From Limisphaerales bacterium (GTDB lineage: Bacteria; Verrucomicrobiota; Verrucomicrobiia; Limisphaerales; UBA8199): DNA of 7,704 bases. The translations under genes were made by a program, and so were the position numbers. Every line of letters begins with the position of its first letter. Position 1 is the first letter of the stretch. Shown piece after piece: positions 1 through 6,480 of this stretch. The DNA is taken from NCBI GenBank assembly GCA_025356925.1, contig JANXQE010000724.1, positions 1 to 7,704 on the forward strand, written 5' to 3'. The notes under the pieces are model-generated. The model made no database searches. It saw nothing but the letters and a program-made list of their open reading frames with translations, and had not been told where the DNA came from.

Positions 1-137
1 GATCGGTTCAACCGGCCGGCCGCAAAGCGAGCCAAATGGCGCGTTCCCTTTACTCAGCCTGTGGTTAAGAAGCTAGCGGCGTTTGCCTGGCGACTCCAGC
101 ACGCGTTTGACTCCCGGCCGAGCCCTGGCCCCCCAAT
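1..137. other. left edge, no gene supported
   Basis: I see no convincing gene here. On the plus strand one frame is open from base 1 to the TGA at 256-258, but its second half lies antisense to the conserved C-terminal end of the radical SAM gene and its translation is unrecognised and rich in Pro, Ser and Arg. It could be the tail of a gene entering from the left and converging on the radical SAM gene, but chance openness in GC-rich DNA is more likely. Confidence 0.4.
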
Positions 138-1199
138 TCAAAACCCCAAAGCCAGTTGCGGTCCTTCGGGCCGGCAAAAGGCCGCGACGGATAATTCCGG
201 TCCATCCTCCCCCAATCCGGATTTGCGCCGTGAGACATGGAACATCTGTGAAATCTGATCCGCGAAAATACCTTCCCCGCGCATGCGCGAACCGAACCGG
301 GGATCGTTAAGTTTGCCGCCGCGGATAGCGCGAATCCGGCCCAGCACCTTTTCCTTTTTCCCGGGGAAGTTCAGTTCCAACCATTGTTCGAAAATCGGTG
401 CGACAGTTAAAGGAAGCCGCAGGATTTCCGTTCCCGCCCACCCCGCTCCGGCGGCTTTCGCGGCCGCCAGGACCGAAGGGATCTCGTGGTCGTTCAGGGC
501 CGGGATAACCGGCGCGACCAAAACACCAACAGGCACGCCCGCCTTCGCCAGAGCCTCCACGGCCGCTAACCGTTGGTTCGGAGATGAGGCCCGCGGCTCG
601 AGCTTGCGCGCCAGTTCACGATCCAAGGAGTTGATCGACAGGTGGACCACTACGGCGTGGTGGGCCGCGAGGTCGCGGAGCAAGTCGAGGTCGCGCGTTA
701 CCAGGTAGTTCTTGGTGATGATGCTGACCGGATTCCGGAACTCCGCCAACACTGCCAGGCACCGGCGGGTTAGTTGAAGCCGGCGTTCGATGGGCTGGTA
801 GCAGTCGGTCACGCCGCTCATGGCCATCTCCTGCGGCTTCCATTTGGGCGAGGACAATTCGCGCCTGAGCAGCTCGGGCGCGTTTTCCTTCACCATAATC
901 CTGGTTTCAAAATCGACGCCGGCTGAGAACCCCAAGTACTCATGGGTATTACGGGCGTAGCAGTATGAGCAGCCATGCTCGCAGCCGCGATAAGGATTGA
1001 GGCTGGCATTGAATGGAATATCCGGGCTGTCATTGTAGCTGATGACACTTTGGGAGAGGTCTTTCAAAAACTGGGTCTTGGGCGCGGGATCGTCCTCCGG
1101 GTTCCAATCGGGATCGCGTTCGAGTGAGATCCGCTCAAACCGATTAGGCGGGTTGTTTAACGCGCCGCGACCGCGCGGCGATGCAGGCTTGCCGATCAC
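138..1199 (-). CDS. PA0069-family radical SAM protein (SplB-like)
   Basis: The 353-aa product has the radical SAM cluster motif C73-x3-C77-x2-C80 (in the context YRGCEHGCSYCYAR), whose cysteines would bind a 4Fe-4S cluster that cleaves S-adenosylmethionine. The N-terminal GRGAxNNPxNRFE segment (residues 10-22), the TDCYQPIE segment, and the C-terminal RMRGEGIFADQI and ELSVAAF segments are typical of the PA0069 family, which is related to spore photoproduct lyase (COG1533). The substrate of this family is not established, so a DNA-repair role is only suggested by the distant SplB relationship. The length is normal for the family and both ends are conserved, so the gene looks intact. The start is GTG. 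No ATG occurs before about residue 103, and the family N-terminus begins just after this GTG. It lies 111 bases downstream of lepB on the same strand and may be co-transcribed. Confidence 0.9.
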   Translation of the reverse strand: MIGKPASPRGRGALNNPPNRFERISLERDPDWNPEDDPAPKTQFLKDLSQSVISYNDSPDIPFNASLNPYRGCEHGCSYCYARNTHEYLGFSAGVDFETRIMVKENAPELLRRELSSPKWKPQEMAMSGVTDCYQPIERRLQLTRRCLAVLAEFRNPVSIITKNYLVTRDLDLLRDLAAHHAVVVHLSINSLDRELARKLEPRASSPNQRLAAVEALAKAGVPVGVLVAPVIPALNDHEIPSVLAAAKAAGAGWAGTEILRLPLTVAPIFEQWLELNFPGKKEKVLGRIRAIRGGKLNDPRFGSRMRGEGIFADQISQMFHVSRRKSGLGEDGPELSVAAFCRPEGPQLALGF

Positions 1200-1214
1200 G
1201 TCCTAACTGTCCTA
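1200..1214 (-). promoter_or_regulatory. duplicated TAGGAC before GTG start
   Basis: Read on the minus strand, TAGGAC occurs twice, separated by AGT, and the second copy abuts the GTG start of the radical SAM gene. The upstream copy gives an AGGA about 10 bases from the start, a usable Shine-Dalgarno position. The proximal copy is too close. This supports GTG at 1199 as the start, but weakly. Confidence 0.35.
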
Positions 1215-1291
1215 CAAAAGCCGCGCCTCGCAAATCCTTGATACGTGCTTTGTGTGAAATCCGGACTTCGGATCTCCGAGGCTCCCCGGTC

Positions 1292-1310
1292 GTGTCCAAT
1301 AAGTGGACGC
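1292..1310 (-). terminator. hairpin abutting the lepB stop
   Basis: A 7-bp stem containing one G-U pair (arms 1292-1298 and 1304-1310) with a 5-base loop sits immediately after the lepB TGA on the minus strand. There is no T-run after it, so it is not a classic intrinsic terminator. It could protect the mRNA 3' end or cause partial termination before the radical SAM gene. Confidence 0.25.
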
Positions 1311-1907
1311 TCAGAGTGCCTTAATGGCGCGTTTGATTCCGGTGGGAAGCGTGTAGGCGCTAAAACAAGCGCGCATCGAGTCACCAACGGGCGGCACCCT
1401 GCTTTTGATCTGCTCCCGCCCAATTGGGCCGTACCTCCGGCTATCGACGCTATAATCGCGATTGTCTCCCATCAAAAAGTACTGATCATCAGCCAGTTTG
1501 AACGAGGGGATTTCCATGAGCGCATCGGGAAACGTATAGGTGTGCTTCATTAAATAGGGCTCTCGAAGCATTTTCCCGTCGATGAACACATAGCCGCGCC
1601 AAAGTTGGATCTTCTCGCCGGGCATCGCGATGATACGTTTCAGAGCGTATTCCTTGTTGCCATCATTGATTAGGACGATATCTCCGCGCTGAAGCGGGGT
1701 GGAAATCGGGGCGGTATAAACGCGGCTGCCGGGCGGAAACGTGGGGATCATGCTGGTGCCGTCCACCACGGAGACGGACCCCGAAACCGAAGCAATGACA
1801 GTGTGGCCAGTGACGATGCCAACGATGGCCGCAAAGATTACGGCAAATAACCAACGCAATGGGTCTTTTTGCCAGAGGCTCTGGCTTACCCAGTAAATCT
1901 TTCTCAT
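1311..1907 (-). CDS. lepB: signal peptidase I
   Basis: This 198-aa membrane serine protease (peptidase family S26) removes signal peptides from exported proteins at the outer face of the cytoplasmic membrane. One membrane helix spans about residues 19-47. It is followed by the box B motif DGTSMIPT with nucleophile Ser52, box C (GDIVLIN, 75-81), box D (YALKRIIAMPGE, 87-98) with general base Lys90, and box E (GDNRDYSVDSRRYG, 147-160). All catalytic elements are present. It is shorter than the E. coli enzyme, which has an extra helix and insertions, and resembles the compact form of many bacteria. The ATG at 1907 is well placed before the helix, although the Shine-Dalgarno is weak. It diverges from the propeller gene with 82 bases between starts. 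Genomes can carry several lepB paralogues, so essentiality is not implied. Confidence 0.93.
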   Translation of the reverse strand: MRKIYWVSQSLWQKDPLRWLFAVIFAAIVGIVTGHTVIASVSGSVSVVDGTSMIPTFPPGSRVYTAPISTPLQRGDIVLINDGNKEYALKRIIAMPGEKIQLWRGYVFIDGKMLREPYLMKHTYTFPDALMEIPSFKLADDQYFLMGDNRDYSVDSRRYGPIGREQIKSRVPPVGDSMRACFSAYTLPTGIKRAIKAL

Positions 1908-1978
1908 ATCCGGAGCTGAACTGGATCAATCCGCAATTTCCTTGCCAAGATCCATTGCCGAACCGGGCTTTGGTTGCC

Positions 1979-1982
1979 AGGA
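1979..1982 (+). promoter_or_regulatory. Shine-Dalgarno AGGA deciding the start at 1990
   Basis: AGGA lies 7 bases before ATG 1990. The alternative in-frame TTG at 1942 has no such site and would leave only 34 bases between the divergent starts. This is the main reason for choosing the later start. Confidence 0.55.
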
Positions 1983-1989
1983 TATCGTT

Positions 1990-4371
1990 ATGCCAATCCT
2001 GTCGTTAACCGCCAGAAGCAGTTTCGTGGAGCATCACTCCTTTGACTCGCTGAGGCGGGGCACGGCGGTTGTGGGAGCATGGTGGGCTCAGCCGAGCCTG
2101 GCCACATACTGCCTTGGTTTGATCTGTTGCTTGACGGACCTGCCTGGGATGTCGGCGGATTTAGCGCCCGCCCCGCAGCAGTTCCGGCAGGAGGTGGCCC
2201 ACCGATTCACCGCAACCAACGGATTGCCCCAGGGCCCAGCTCAACTGCTGGAGTGCGCGCCAACCGGCCTGGTCAGGGCGTTTCTGGGCGGGCATTGGTA
2301 TGATCTTCACCAGGACCATTGGTTGATCAAAGGAGGGTTGGCCGCTCCCAAGGATGACGACTTTGTCTTTTACGACGCCACGGACCGGGAGGTCACTCTT
2401 AAGGTTCCCTGGCGCGAAGTTCGTCAGATCCTTGTTGCTGGAGCAATCCGCTTTGTAACCACGGCCCGGGAGATCTTTCGAGTTGAGGCCGAGAATGCGA
2501 TTCCAATGGCTTGGGAGGAAGATTGGACCATTAATCAGCTAGCTCTCGACTCGCAAGGCGTGCTCTACGTCGCATCTGGTGCTGGGCTGTTTCGCCAGCA
2601 AGGCGAAAGCTGGCAACGAATCGAGGTTCCAGACGAACGCGGTCGGAACTGGGCCGTGCGAGACGTGCTGGGCGTCGGCTTTGACTCCAAGGGGCAGCTT
2701 TGGGTGGCGACGAAAGCAGGCGTGTGTCGTCATGCCGATCAGGGTTGGCAGTTTTATGAAGGCAAAGACGGTTTGCCCTGGAACGATTTTGCTGGCATCG
2801 CAGGTGGACCTCATGGCGAGATCTGGTTCGCGACCCATTTAGGTGTGATTCGGTTCGACGGCCGCGATTGGCAGTATCGCCAAGGTCCGGCGTGGCTGCC
2901 CGACGATGACGTGACGGGGTTGGTGGTCGATGCTGCAGGGACCGCGTGGTTCGCCACGGCTGGCGGTGTCGGAAGCCTGGAGCGGCGGTCGATGACCCTG
3001 GCGGAAAAGGCGGATTTCTATGAAACCGAAATCGAGCGCTATATAAAACGAACACCGTTCGGGTTCGTCGCGGAGGCTGGGCTGCGCCAGCCGGCAGACA
3101 AATCGACCGCGAACCCTCAGGACAGCGACAATGACGGCCTGTGGACGGCAATGTATGGCGCTGGAGAATGCTTTGCTTATGGGGCGACCCGAGACCCTCG
3201 AGCGAAGGCGCGGGCCCGCAGTGCGTTTGAGGCGTTGCGCTTCCTTCAAAAAGTCACCCAGGGTTGTGACCATGCGCCGCCGAAGGGCTACGTCGCGCGC
3301 ACGATTCGGCCGAGCGATTGGCCGGACCCGAACATCGGGCGGCTGGAGAGTGATCGGGCTGAGCAACAACACGACAAGCTCTGGAAAGCCTATGAACCGC
3401 GTTGGCCGAAGAGCGCGGATGGCAAATGGTTTTGGAAATCCGACACCAGCAGCGATGAGTTGGACGGGCACTTTTTCTTCTACCCCCTCTATTATGATCT
3501 GTGTGCCGATTCGCAAGCCGAACGGGACCGAGTGGGCGAGGTGGTGCGGGAGTTGACCGATCACCTGATTGACCACGATTTCTGCCTCGTCGATCACGAC
3601 GGCAAACCGACGCGCTGGGGAATTTACGGTCCGCAGTTTCTCAACCAGGATCCTATCTGGTGGCAGGAGCGCGGGTTGAAGTCCTTGAGCATTTTATGCT
3701 ACCTGAGCGTCGCGGCGCATATTACCGGGGATCCAAAATACGAGGCCGCCGCCCGTGGGTTGATCGAGCGCCATGGCTATGCCCACAACGCGATGTACCC
3801 GAAGGTTCAGCACGGCCCGGGCTCGGGTAACCAATCCGATGACGAGATGGCGTTCATGTGTTACTACGGCCTGCTGCGTTTTTCGGGGGACGAACACCTC
3901 AAGGCGCTCATCCGCGATTCTTTCTTCCACTACTGGGTAAACGAGGCGCCCGAAATGAACCCTTTCTTCAACTTTGCCTACGCGGCACAGAACCTCGATG
4001 CCTCTGCCACGAGCGCGTGGGGAGCGCTGTCGCTCAAGCCCTGGCCTGGTTGGTTGGATGATGCGATGGCCACCTTGGATGGGTTTTCTCTGGACCGCCT
4101 GAACTGGCCGCACCACAACAGCCACCGTCTGGATTTGACCGGTTTGCCAGCCGTTCAATCAAGCGATTTGGGGGCGCCTGATCGGCCTCGTCAAAGGGGG
4201 CACCGGGTAAACGGCAAAGCGTTGCCTGTCGAGAATCGTCATTTCAACCATTGGAACACAGATCCCTGGCAACTGGACTATGGCGGCAACGGAGGAGAAC
4301 TCGCGGCCGGAACCGTTTTCCTGCTGCCTTACTACATGGGTCTCTATCACGGGTTCATTGAAAAGCCATGA
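1990..4371 (+). CDS. exported beta-propeller / helical-toroid protein
   Basis: The 793-aa product begins with Arg22-Arg23 followed by a hydrophobic stretch (about 24-50) and MSADLAPA, consistent with a signal peptide or anchor with a long N-region. Residues about 80-330 are propeller-like. Four strands of the pattern (L/I/A)(W/Y)(F/V)A(T/S)xxG(V/L) start near 192, 237, 278 and 319, a 41-45 residue period typical of the two-component-regulator type propeller. From about 335 to the end it is a helical domain rich in Trp, Tyr, His and Asp, including SSDELDGHFF (near 487-496) and, near the C-terminus, HWNTDPWQLDYGGNG, suggesting an alpha/alpha-toroid such as those in polysaccharide-active enzymes. 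No histidine kinase or DNA-binding domain follows the propeller. I infer a periplasmic or outer-surface carbohydrate-related protein but cannot assign a reaction. It is the only plus-strand gene in its neighbourhood. Confidence 0.85.
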   Translation: MPILSLTARSSFVEHHSFDSLRRGTAVVGAWWAQPSLATYCLGLICCLTDLPGMSADLAPAPQQFRQEVAHRFTATNGLPQGPAQLLECAPTGLVRAFLGGHWYDLHQDHWLIKGGLAAPKDDDFVFYDATDREVTLKVPWREVRQILVAGAIRFVTTAREIFRVEAENAIPMAWEEDWTINQLALDSQGVLYVASGAGLFRQQGESWQRIEVPDERGRNWAVRDVLGVGFDSKGQLWVATKAGVCRHADQGWQFYEGKDGLPWNDFAGIAGGPHGEIWFATHLGVIRFDGRDWQYRQGPAWLPDDDVTGLVVDAAGTAWFATAGGVGSLERRSMTLAEKADFYETEIERYIKRTPFGFVAEAGLRQPADKSTANPQDSDNDGLWTAMYGAGECFAYGATRDPRAKARARSAFEALRFLQKVTQGCDHAPPKGYVARTIRPSDWPDPNIGRLESDRAEQQHDKLWKAYEPRWPKSADGKWFWKSDTSSDELDGHFFFYPLYYDLCADSQAERDRVGEVVRELTDHLIDHDFCLVDHDGKPTRWGIYGPQFLNQDPIWWQERGLKSLSILCYLSVAAHITGDPKYEAAARGLIERHGYAHNAMYPKVQHGPGSGNQSDDEMAFMCYYGLLRFSGDEHLKALIRDSFFHYWVNEAPEMNPFFNFAYAAQNLDASATSAWGALSLKPWPGWLDDAMATLDGFSLDRLNWPHHNSHRLDLTGLPAVQSSDLGAPDRPRQRGHRVNGKALPVENRHFNHWNTDPWQLDYGGNGGELAAGTVFLLPYYMGLYHGFIEKP

Positions 4372-4377
4372 TTGCGA

Positions 4378-4527
4378 ATTGAGAATTGCAGATTGTAGAA
4401 TGTAAATTGAATCCGCTTATGACACCTGCTGAGTTGTCCGAGCGCCTGTGGCTGTGGAGACTCATATCCAGCGCGAAAGACCCGTTAACCGCTTCCAATT
4501 TAAAGGTTAAAATCTCCAATTTTCAAT
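4378..4527. repeat. AT-rich imperfect inverted repeat pair (MITE-like)
   Basis: The arm at 4378-4409 and the reverse complement of 4496-4527 match at 25 of 32 aligned bases without gaps. The shared blocks include ATTGA, AATTG, AGATT and TAAATTG. The arms start only 6 bases after the propeller gene's stop and enclose 86 bases containing the start of a small reading frame. They stand out as AT-rich in a GC-rich region. I know similar AATTGA/GATTG-type repeats beside four-helix-bundle genes in several phyla, which fits the enclosed remnant. It may be a small non-autonomous element or a long mRNA 3' hairpin. Confidence 0.5.
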
Positions 4528-4559
4528 CGGAAGCTCGGCTGGCCTCCCAGCGAGCCTGA
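4419..4559 (+). pseudogene. collapsed four-helix-bundle (23S-IVS family) gene
   Basis: A 46-codon frame opens with MTPAELSERLWLW, which resembles the first helix of four-helix-bundle proteins of the 23S rRNA intervening-sequence family (normally about 115-130 aa). It then passes straight to LISSAKDPLTASNLKVKISN. This resembles the end of such proteins, whose tails often run into a SNLKxxISNF-coding repeat. The central helices are missing, so I infer an internal deletion leaving both ends. The right inverted-repeat arm encodes the SNLKVKISNF part. There is no clear Shine-Dalgarno. The assignment rests on short matches recognised by eye, and a chance frame cannot be excluded. Confidence 0.4.
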
Positions 4560-4573
4560 GCCCTGAAAAACAC

Positions 4574-4650
4574 AGGTCCCCGCCAGGACCTCAGGCGACA
4601 CTTGCGACACGCGGATCTCGCAGTGAATTCACCTTCCCCGGCGGGGACCT
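4574..4650. repeat. GC-rich 11-bp perfect inverted repeat
   Basis: AGGTCCCCGCC at 4574-4584 is the exact reverse complement of 4640-4650, with 55 bases between. The left arm can alternatively pair locally (AGGTCC 4574-4579 with GGACCT 4586-4591), and the right arm overlaps a local palindrome (TCCCCG/CGGGGA, 4635-4647). Two mutually exclusive foldings are therefore possible. The rest of 4560-4761 has no gene I can support. Confidence 0.45.
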
Positions 4651-4761
4651 TAACTGCATGGTTTCCCGGCGCCTCGACAACGGGTCGGGGAGCCGGACCA
4701 TATTGTCTTCCTATTCGGAAAACAAATCGGGTGGACGCAGGTCAGGCCCGTGAGCAACAGC

Positions 4762-4929
4762 TCAACTTGGGTTGCCGATCTGCAGCTCCTCGACAGGGTC
4801 GAGTGCCTCGTTGCGGAAGTTGAATCCTCGGTCTTCGTGATACCCCAGCGGTGGCCAGGCGGCGGCGAAAAGCTCCAGGGTCAACCCCCCGGCAATCAGC
4901 GCCAAAATGCTAAGCGCGACGTCAATCAT
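4762..4929 (-). CDS. small single-helix membrane protein
   Basis: The 55-aa product starts MIDVALSILALIAGGLTLEL, an N-terminal membrane helix (about 3-25), followed by AAAWPPLGYHEDRGFNF and an acidic tail ending in NPS. The PLGYxxExGFxF segment looks like a pattern I associate with a recurring small verrucomicrobial protein of unknown function, and the codon pattern is consistent with a real gene. An upstream in-frame ATG (5001) would add 24 residues rich in Arg, Gly and Pro before the helix. I prefer 4929 because it places the helix at the N-terminus, but no strong Shine-Dalgarno decides it. A small hairpin (TGAGC/GCTCA, 4751-4764) overlaps the stop codon and could mark the transcript end. 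No function is assigned. Confidence 0.6.
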   Translation of the reverse strand: MIDVALSILALIAGGLTLELFAAAWPPLGYHEDRGFNFRNEALDPVEELQIGNPS

Positions 4930-5143
4930 TCTTGCCCGATAGCAGCCCGGGTGCCAAACGACCGAGACCCGCTCGCCGCCTGGGCGTGGCAGATGGCCCA
5001 TTGCACTTCAGGAGTGCATATCCAGCTTGCTCCTGCTTTCCGTGACCGCACTGCGCCGACGCATTTGTGAACTGGCCGCCCGCTACCCTGTTTTGAGTTC
5101 TGTGCAGGGTTTTACCTCAGCCCACCGCGGACGGTCAGTTTGA
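4930..5143. other. intergenic, two hairpins
   Basis: No gene is supported here. Two stem-loops are visible: TGCACT/AGTGCA with loop TCAGG (5002-5018), and ACCCTG/CAGGGT with a 14-base loop followed by TTTT (5085-5114). The second is weakly terminator-like on the plus strand, but no plus-strand gene precedes it. Confidence 0.35.
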
Positions 5144-5181
5144 GTGTCCTTTCTTGGGACGCGTGGTCCGACTCGGGACAC
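5144..5181 (-). terminator. nested hairpin downstream of the coiled-coil operon
   Basis: Outer arms GTGTCC (5144-5149) and GGACAC (5176-5181) enclose inner arms GGAC (5157-5160) and GTCC (5166-5169). On the minus strand this lies 18 bases after the stop of the second coiled-coil gene, where a transcript end is expected. There is no T-run, so it may be a 3'-end stabilising structure. Confidence 0.3.
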
Positions 5182-5199
5182 CCGCGTAGGGACCGCGCG

Positions 5200-5727
5200 T
5201 TATTGGTGCCGGAAAAAGGCCGCGACAAGGCCCAATAGCATCAAGAACAGAAAAATCACGAAAACGATAAAGCGGTTGCGGGCTACTCGCTTTTCATAGC
5301 GCAGGGGCCTTAGCCCCTGAATGCCGCCTGCGGCTAAGTAGCTGACGAGCTTTGGGTTAGTAGCGGCTGGACCGCGGAAATGGTTGCGGATCCGGCGGAA
5401 CAACGCTGGTAAATCGTACTTCCGCACGCCAAGTTCGTTGTAATGGGCGGCCGTGCTGGGGGTCTCGGCGTGCCGTTGGAGGCGGTTACTGTCAACTTCC
5501 TCGAAGACGGGCTCACGGGGTGATGCGGGAGCCGCCTGAGTTTGGGAGGTCGATCGCTGGAGCGTTGGACTTTGCGGCAGGGCCGTCGAACGTAGTTTGG
5601 GCTGGGCGCTTTGTTGCTGGAGCCGGCCATCGAGGGACTTGATTTGGGCTTCCAGTTCGGCGATCTCGTTGCTGAGCGCTCGGGCGCGATCTGTGATCGG
5701 ATCTGGCTTGTTTCTAAACCACGCCAT
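5200..5727 (-). CDS. coiled-coil protein with C-terminal membrane helix
   Basis: The 175-aa product has a short basic N-terminus (MAWFRNKPDP), a heptad-like coiled coil at about residues 13-38 (SNEIAELEAQIKSLDGRL), and a low-complexity Gln/Ser/Pro linker (about 38-75). A more ordered basic region follows (HYNELGVRKYDLPALFRRIRNHF), then a single C-terminal membrane helix of about 20 residues (FIVFVIFLFLMLLGLVAAFF) ending RHQ. The topology suggests a cytoplasmic protein anchored by its tail. I do not recognise the family. It starts 13 bases after the upstream gene's stop, so it is the second gene of an operon and its partner has the same layout. ATG 5727 is chosen because it gives a clean start after the upstream stop. 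An earlier in-frame start at 5772 would overlap the upstream gene and add a Cys/Trp-rich extension. No Shine-Dalgarno precedes it, so translation may be coupled. Confidence 0.8.
   Translation of the reverse strand: MAWFRNKPDPITDRARALSNEIAELEAQIKSLDGRLQQQSAQPKLRSTALPQSPTLQRSTSQTQAAPASPREPVFEEVDSNRLQRHAETPSTAAHYNELGVRKYDLPALFRRIRNHFRGPAATNPKLVSYLAAGGIQGLRPLRYEKRVARNRFIVFVIFLFLMLLGLVAAFFRHQ
5302..5335. repeat. two tandem hairpins inside the coding region
   Basis: CAGGGGC/GCCCCTG (a perfect 7-bp stem with loop CTTA, 5302-5319) is followed 4 bases later by GCCGC/GCGGC (5324-5335). They lie in the second coiled-coil gene, where they encode AAGGIQGLRPL just before the membrane helix. Such paired stem-loops resemble a REP-type unit, but the reading frame stays open through them. 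Confidence 0.4.
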
Positions 5728-5740
5728 GACGGCAAGGAGT

Positions 5741-6412
5741 TCAGCGATACAGGCGCAAGGCCACCAGCACAAGGAACCCGAGCAGGAGCACGGCGGCCAC
5801 CGGCCAGCTCAGAGCAAAACCCAGCCGGCACATCTGGCCGAAGGTACAGTTGAACAAGAAGGAGGGCTGGGGTGTGGAAACGTTTGCACCCGGCTTTTGA
5901 GGATCGAATACCGTTCCGGACAGCACGTCGAACTTCAACCGGGCAGCGTTCCATTCCATGCGGGCGTTCTCAAGTGTGGTTAAGCCCCGGGTCAGTTCGA
6001 GGCTGAAGTTGGCTTGGGTCCAGCTTTCCTGCTGGATGGTTTCAATCTTGGAAAGGGCATCGCGCAAATCGACCAGGGCTTTGGACATTTGCTCAGCGTC
6101 GCGGCGTCGGGCGAACTCGGCTTCCTCAAGCAGACCCACGCCGCGAATCAGGTTTTGGATCATTTCCTGACGGCCGGTTTGGAATTCGAGCTGGCGGCGG
6201 CGGGTCTCTTCGAGTGCTGACCGCTCGCGCTCCAGCTCCTCCTGCGCGCGTCGTAGCTCGATTAATTTCTGCTGGGTCTCCGCAACCTTGGAATCGACCT
6301 CCTCGCGAGTCGGCGCCCGGGGAAGCGCGCCTGCGCCGGTACCGGAGCCGGGCGCTGGACGGCTTTGAAAATCGCCATCGATGAACTCCGTTGCGTCGTA
6401 ATCCGGTGACAT
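5741..6412 (-). CDS. coiled-coil protein with C-terminal membrane helix
   Basis: The 223-aa product has an acidic start (MSPDYDATEFIDGDF), a Gly/Pro/Ala linker (about 17-34), and a long charged coiled coil (about 35-85, rich in Glu, Arg, Gln and Leu). A second helical stretch (to about 150) follows. A short Pro-rich segment (FDPQKPGANVSTPQP) then leads to a C-terminal hydrophobic helix (about 199-220) ending RLYR. This architecture suggests a tail-anchored scaffold or spacer protein. No catalytic motif is visible and I do not recognise the family. It heads the operon with the 175-aa gene 13 bases downstream. The ATG at 6412 is supported by a promoter just upstream and by the absence of other starts near it. 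Confidence 0.8.
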   Translation of the reverse strand: MSPDYDATEFIDGDFQSRPAPGSGTGAGALPRAPTREEVDSKVAETQQKLIELRRAQEELERERSALEETRRRQLEFQTGRQEMIQNLIRGVGLLEEAEFARRRDAEQMSKALVDLRDALSKIETIQQESWTQANFSLELTRGLTTLENARMEWNAARLKFDVLSGTVFDPQKPGANVSTPQPSFLFNCTFGQMCRLGFALSWPVAAVLLLGFLVLVALRLYR

Positions 6413-6418
6413 GGTTGC

Positions 6419-6451
6419 AGTTTAGTCGCCGCTTTCGGGAGTGTAAAGCGG
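6419..6451 (-). promoter_or_regulatory. promoter with overlapping inverted repeat
   Basis: Read on the minus strand, a -35-like TTTACA (6447-6442) is separated by exactly 17 bases from a -10-like TAAACT (6424-6419), which ends 6 bases before the ATG at 6412. Initiation at the usual distance would fall at or next to the ATG, implying a leaderless mRNA. An inverted repeat with 7-bp arms (CCGCTTT 6429-6435, AAAGCGG 6445-6451, 9-base spacer) covers the -35 box and most of the spacer, as an operator would. Confidence 0.45.
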
Positions 6452-6480
6452 TGTGTTAAGCGAACGGGGTCGTAGCGGCA

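Noticed and set aside
1..258. Plus-strand open frame entering from the left edge
   Set aside because: Its 3' half is antisense to the conserved C-terminus of the radical SAM gene, and the translation is unrecognised low-complexity Pro/Ser/Arg. Chance openness in GC-rich DNA is likelier.
1942..1989. TTG at 1942 as start of the propeller protein
   Set aside because: It has no Shine-Dalgarno and would almost abut the lepB start. ATG 1990 has AGGA at 7 bases.
2531..3597. Long minus-strand open frames inside the propeller gene
   Set aside because: They are antisense to a gene with clear propeller repeats. Their Arg/Pro/His-rich translations are typical of antisense shadow frames.
5597..6220. Plus-strand frames opposite the coiled-coil genes
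   Set aside because: The minus-strand frames have coherent coiled-coil and membrane-helix structure and operon spacing. The plus-strand translations do not.
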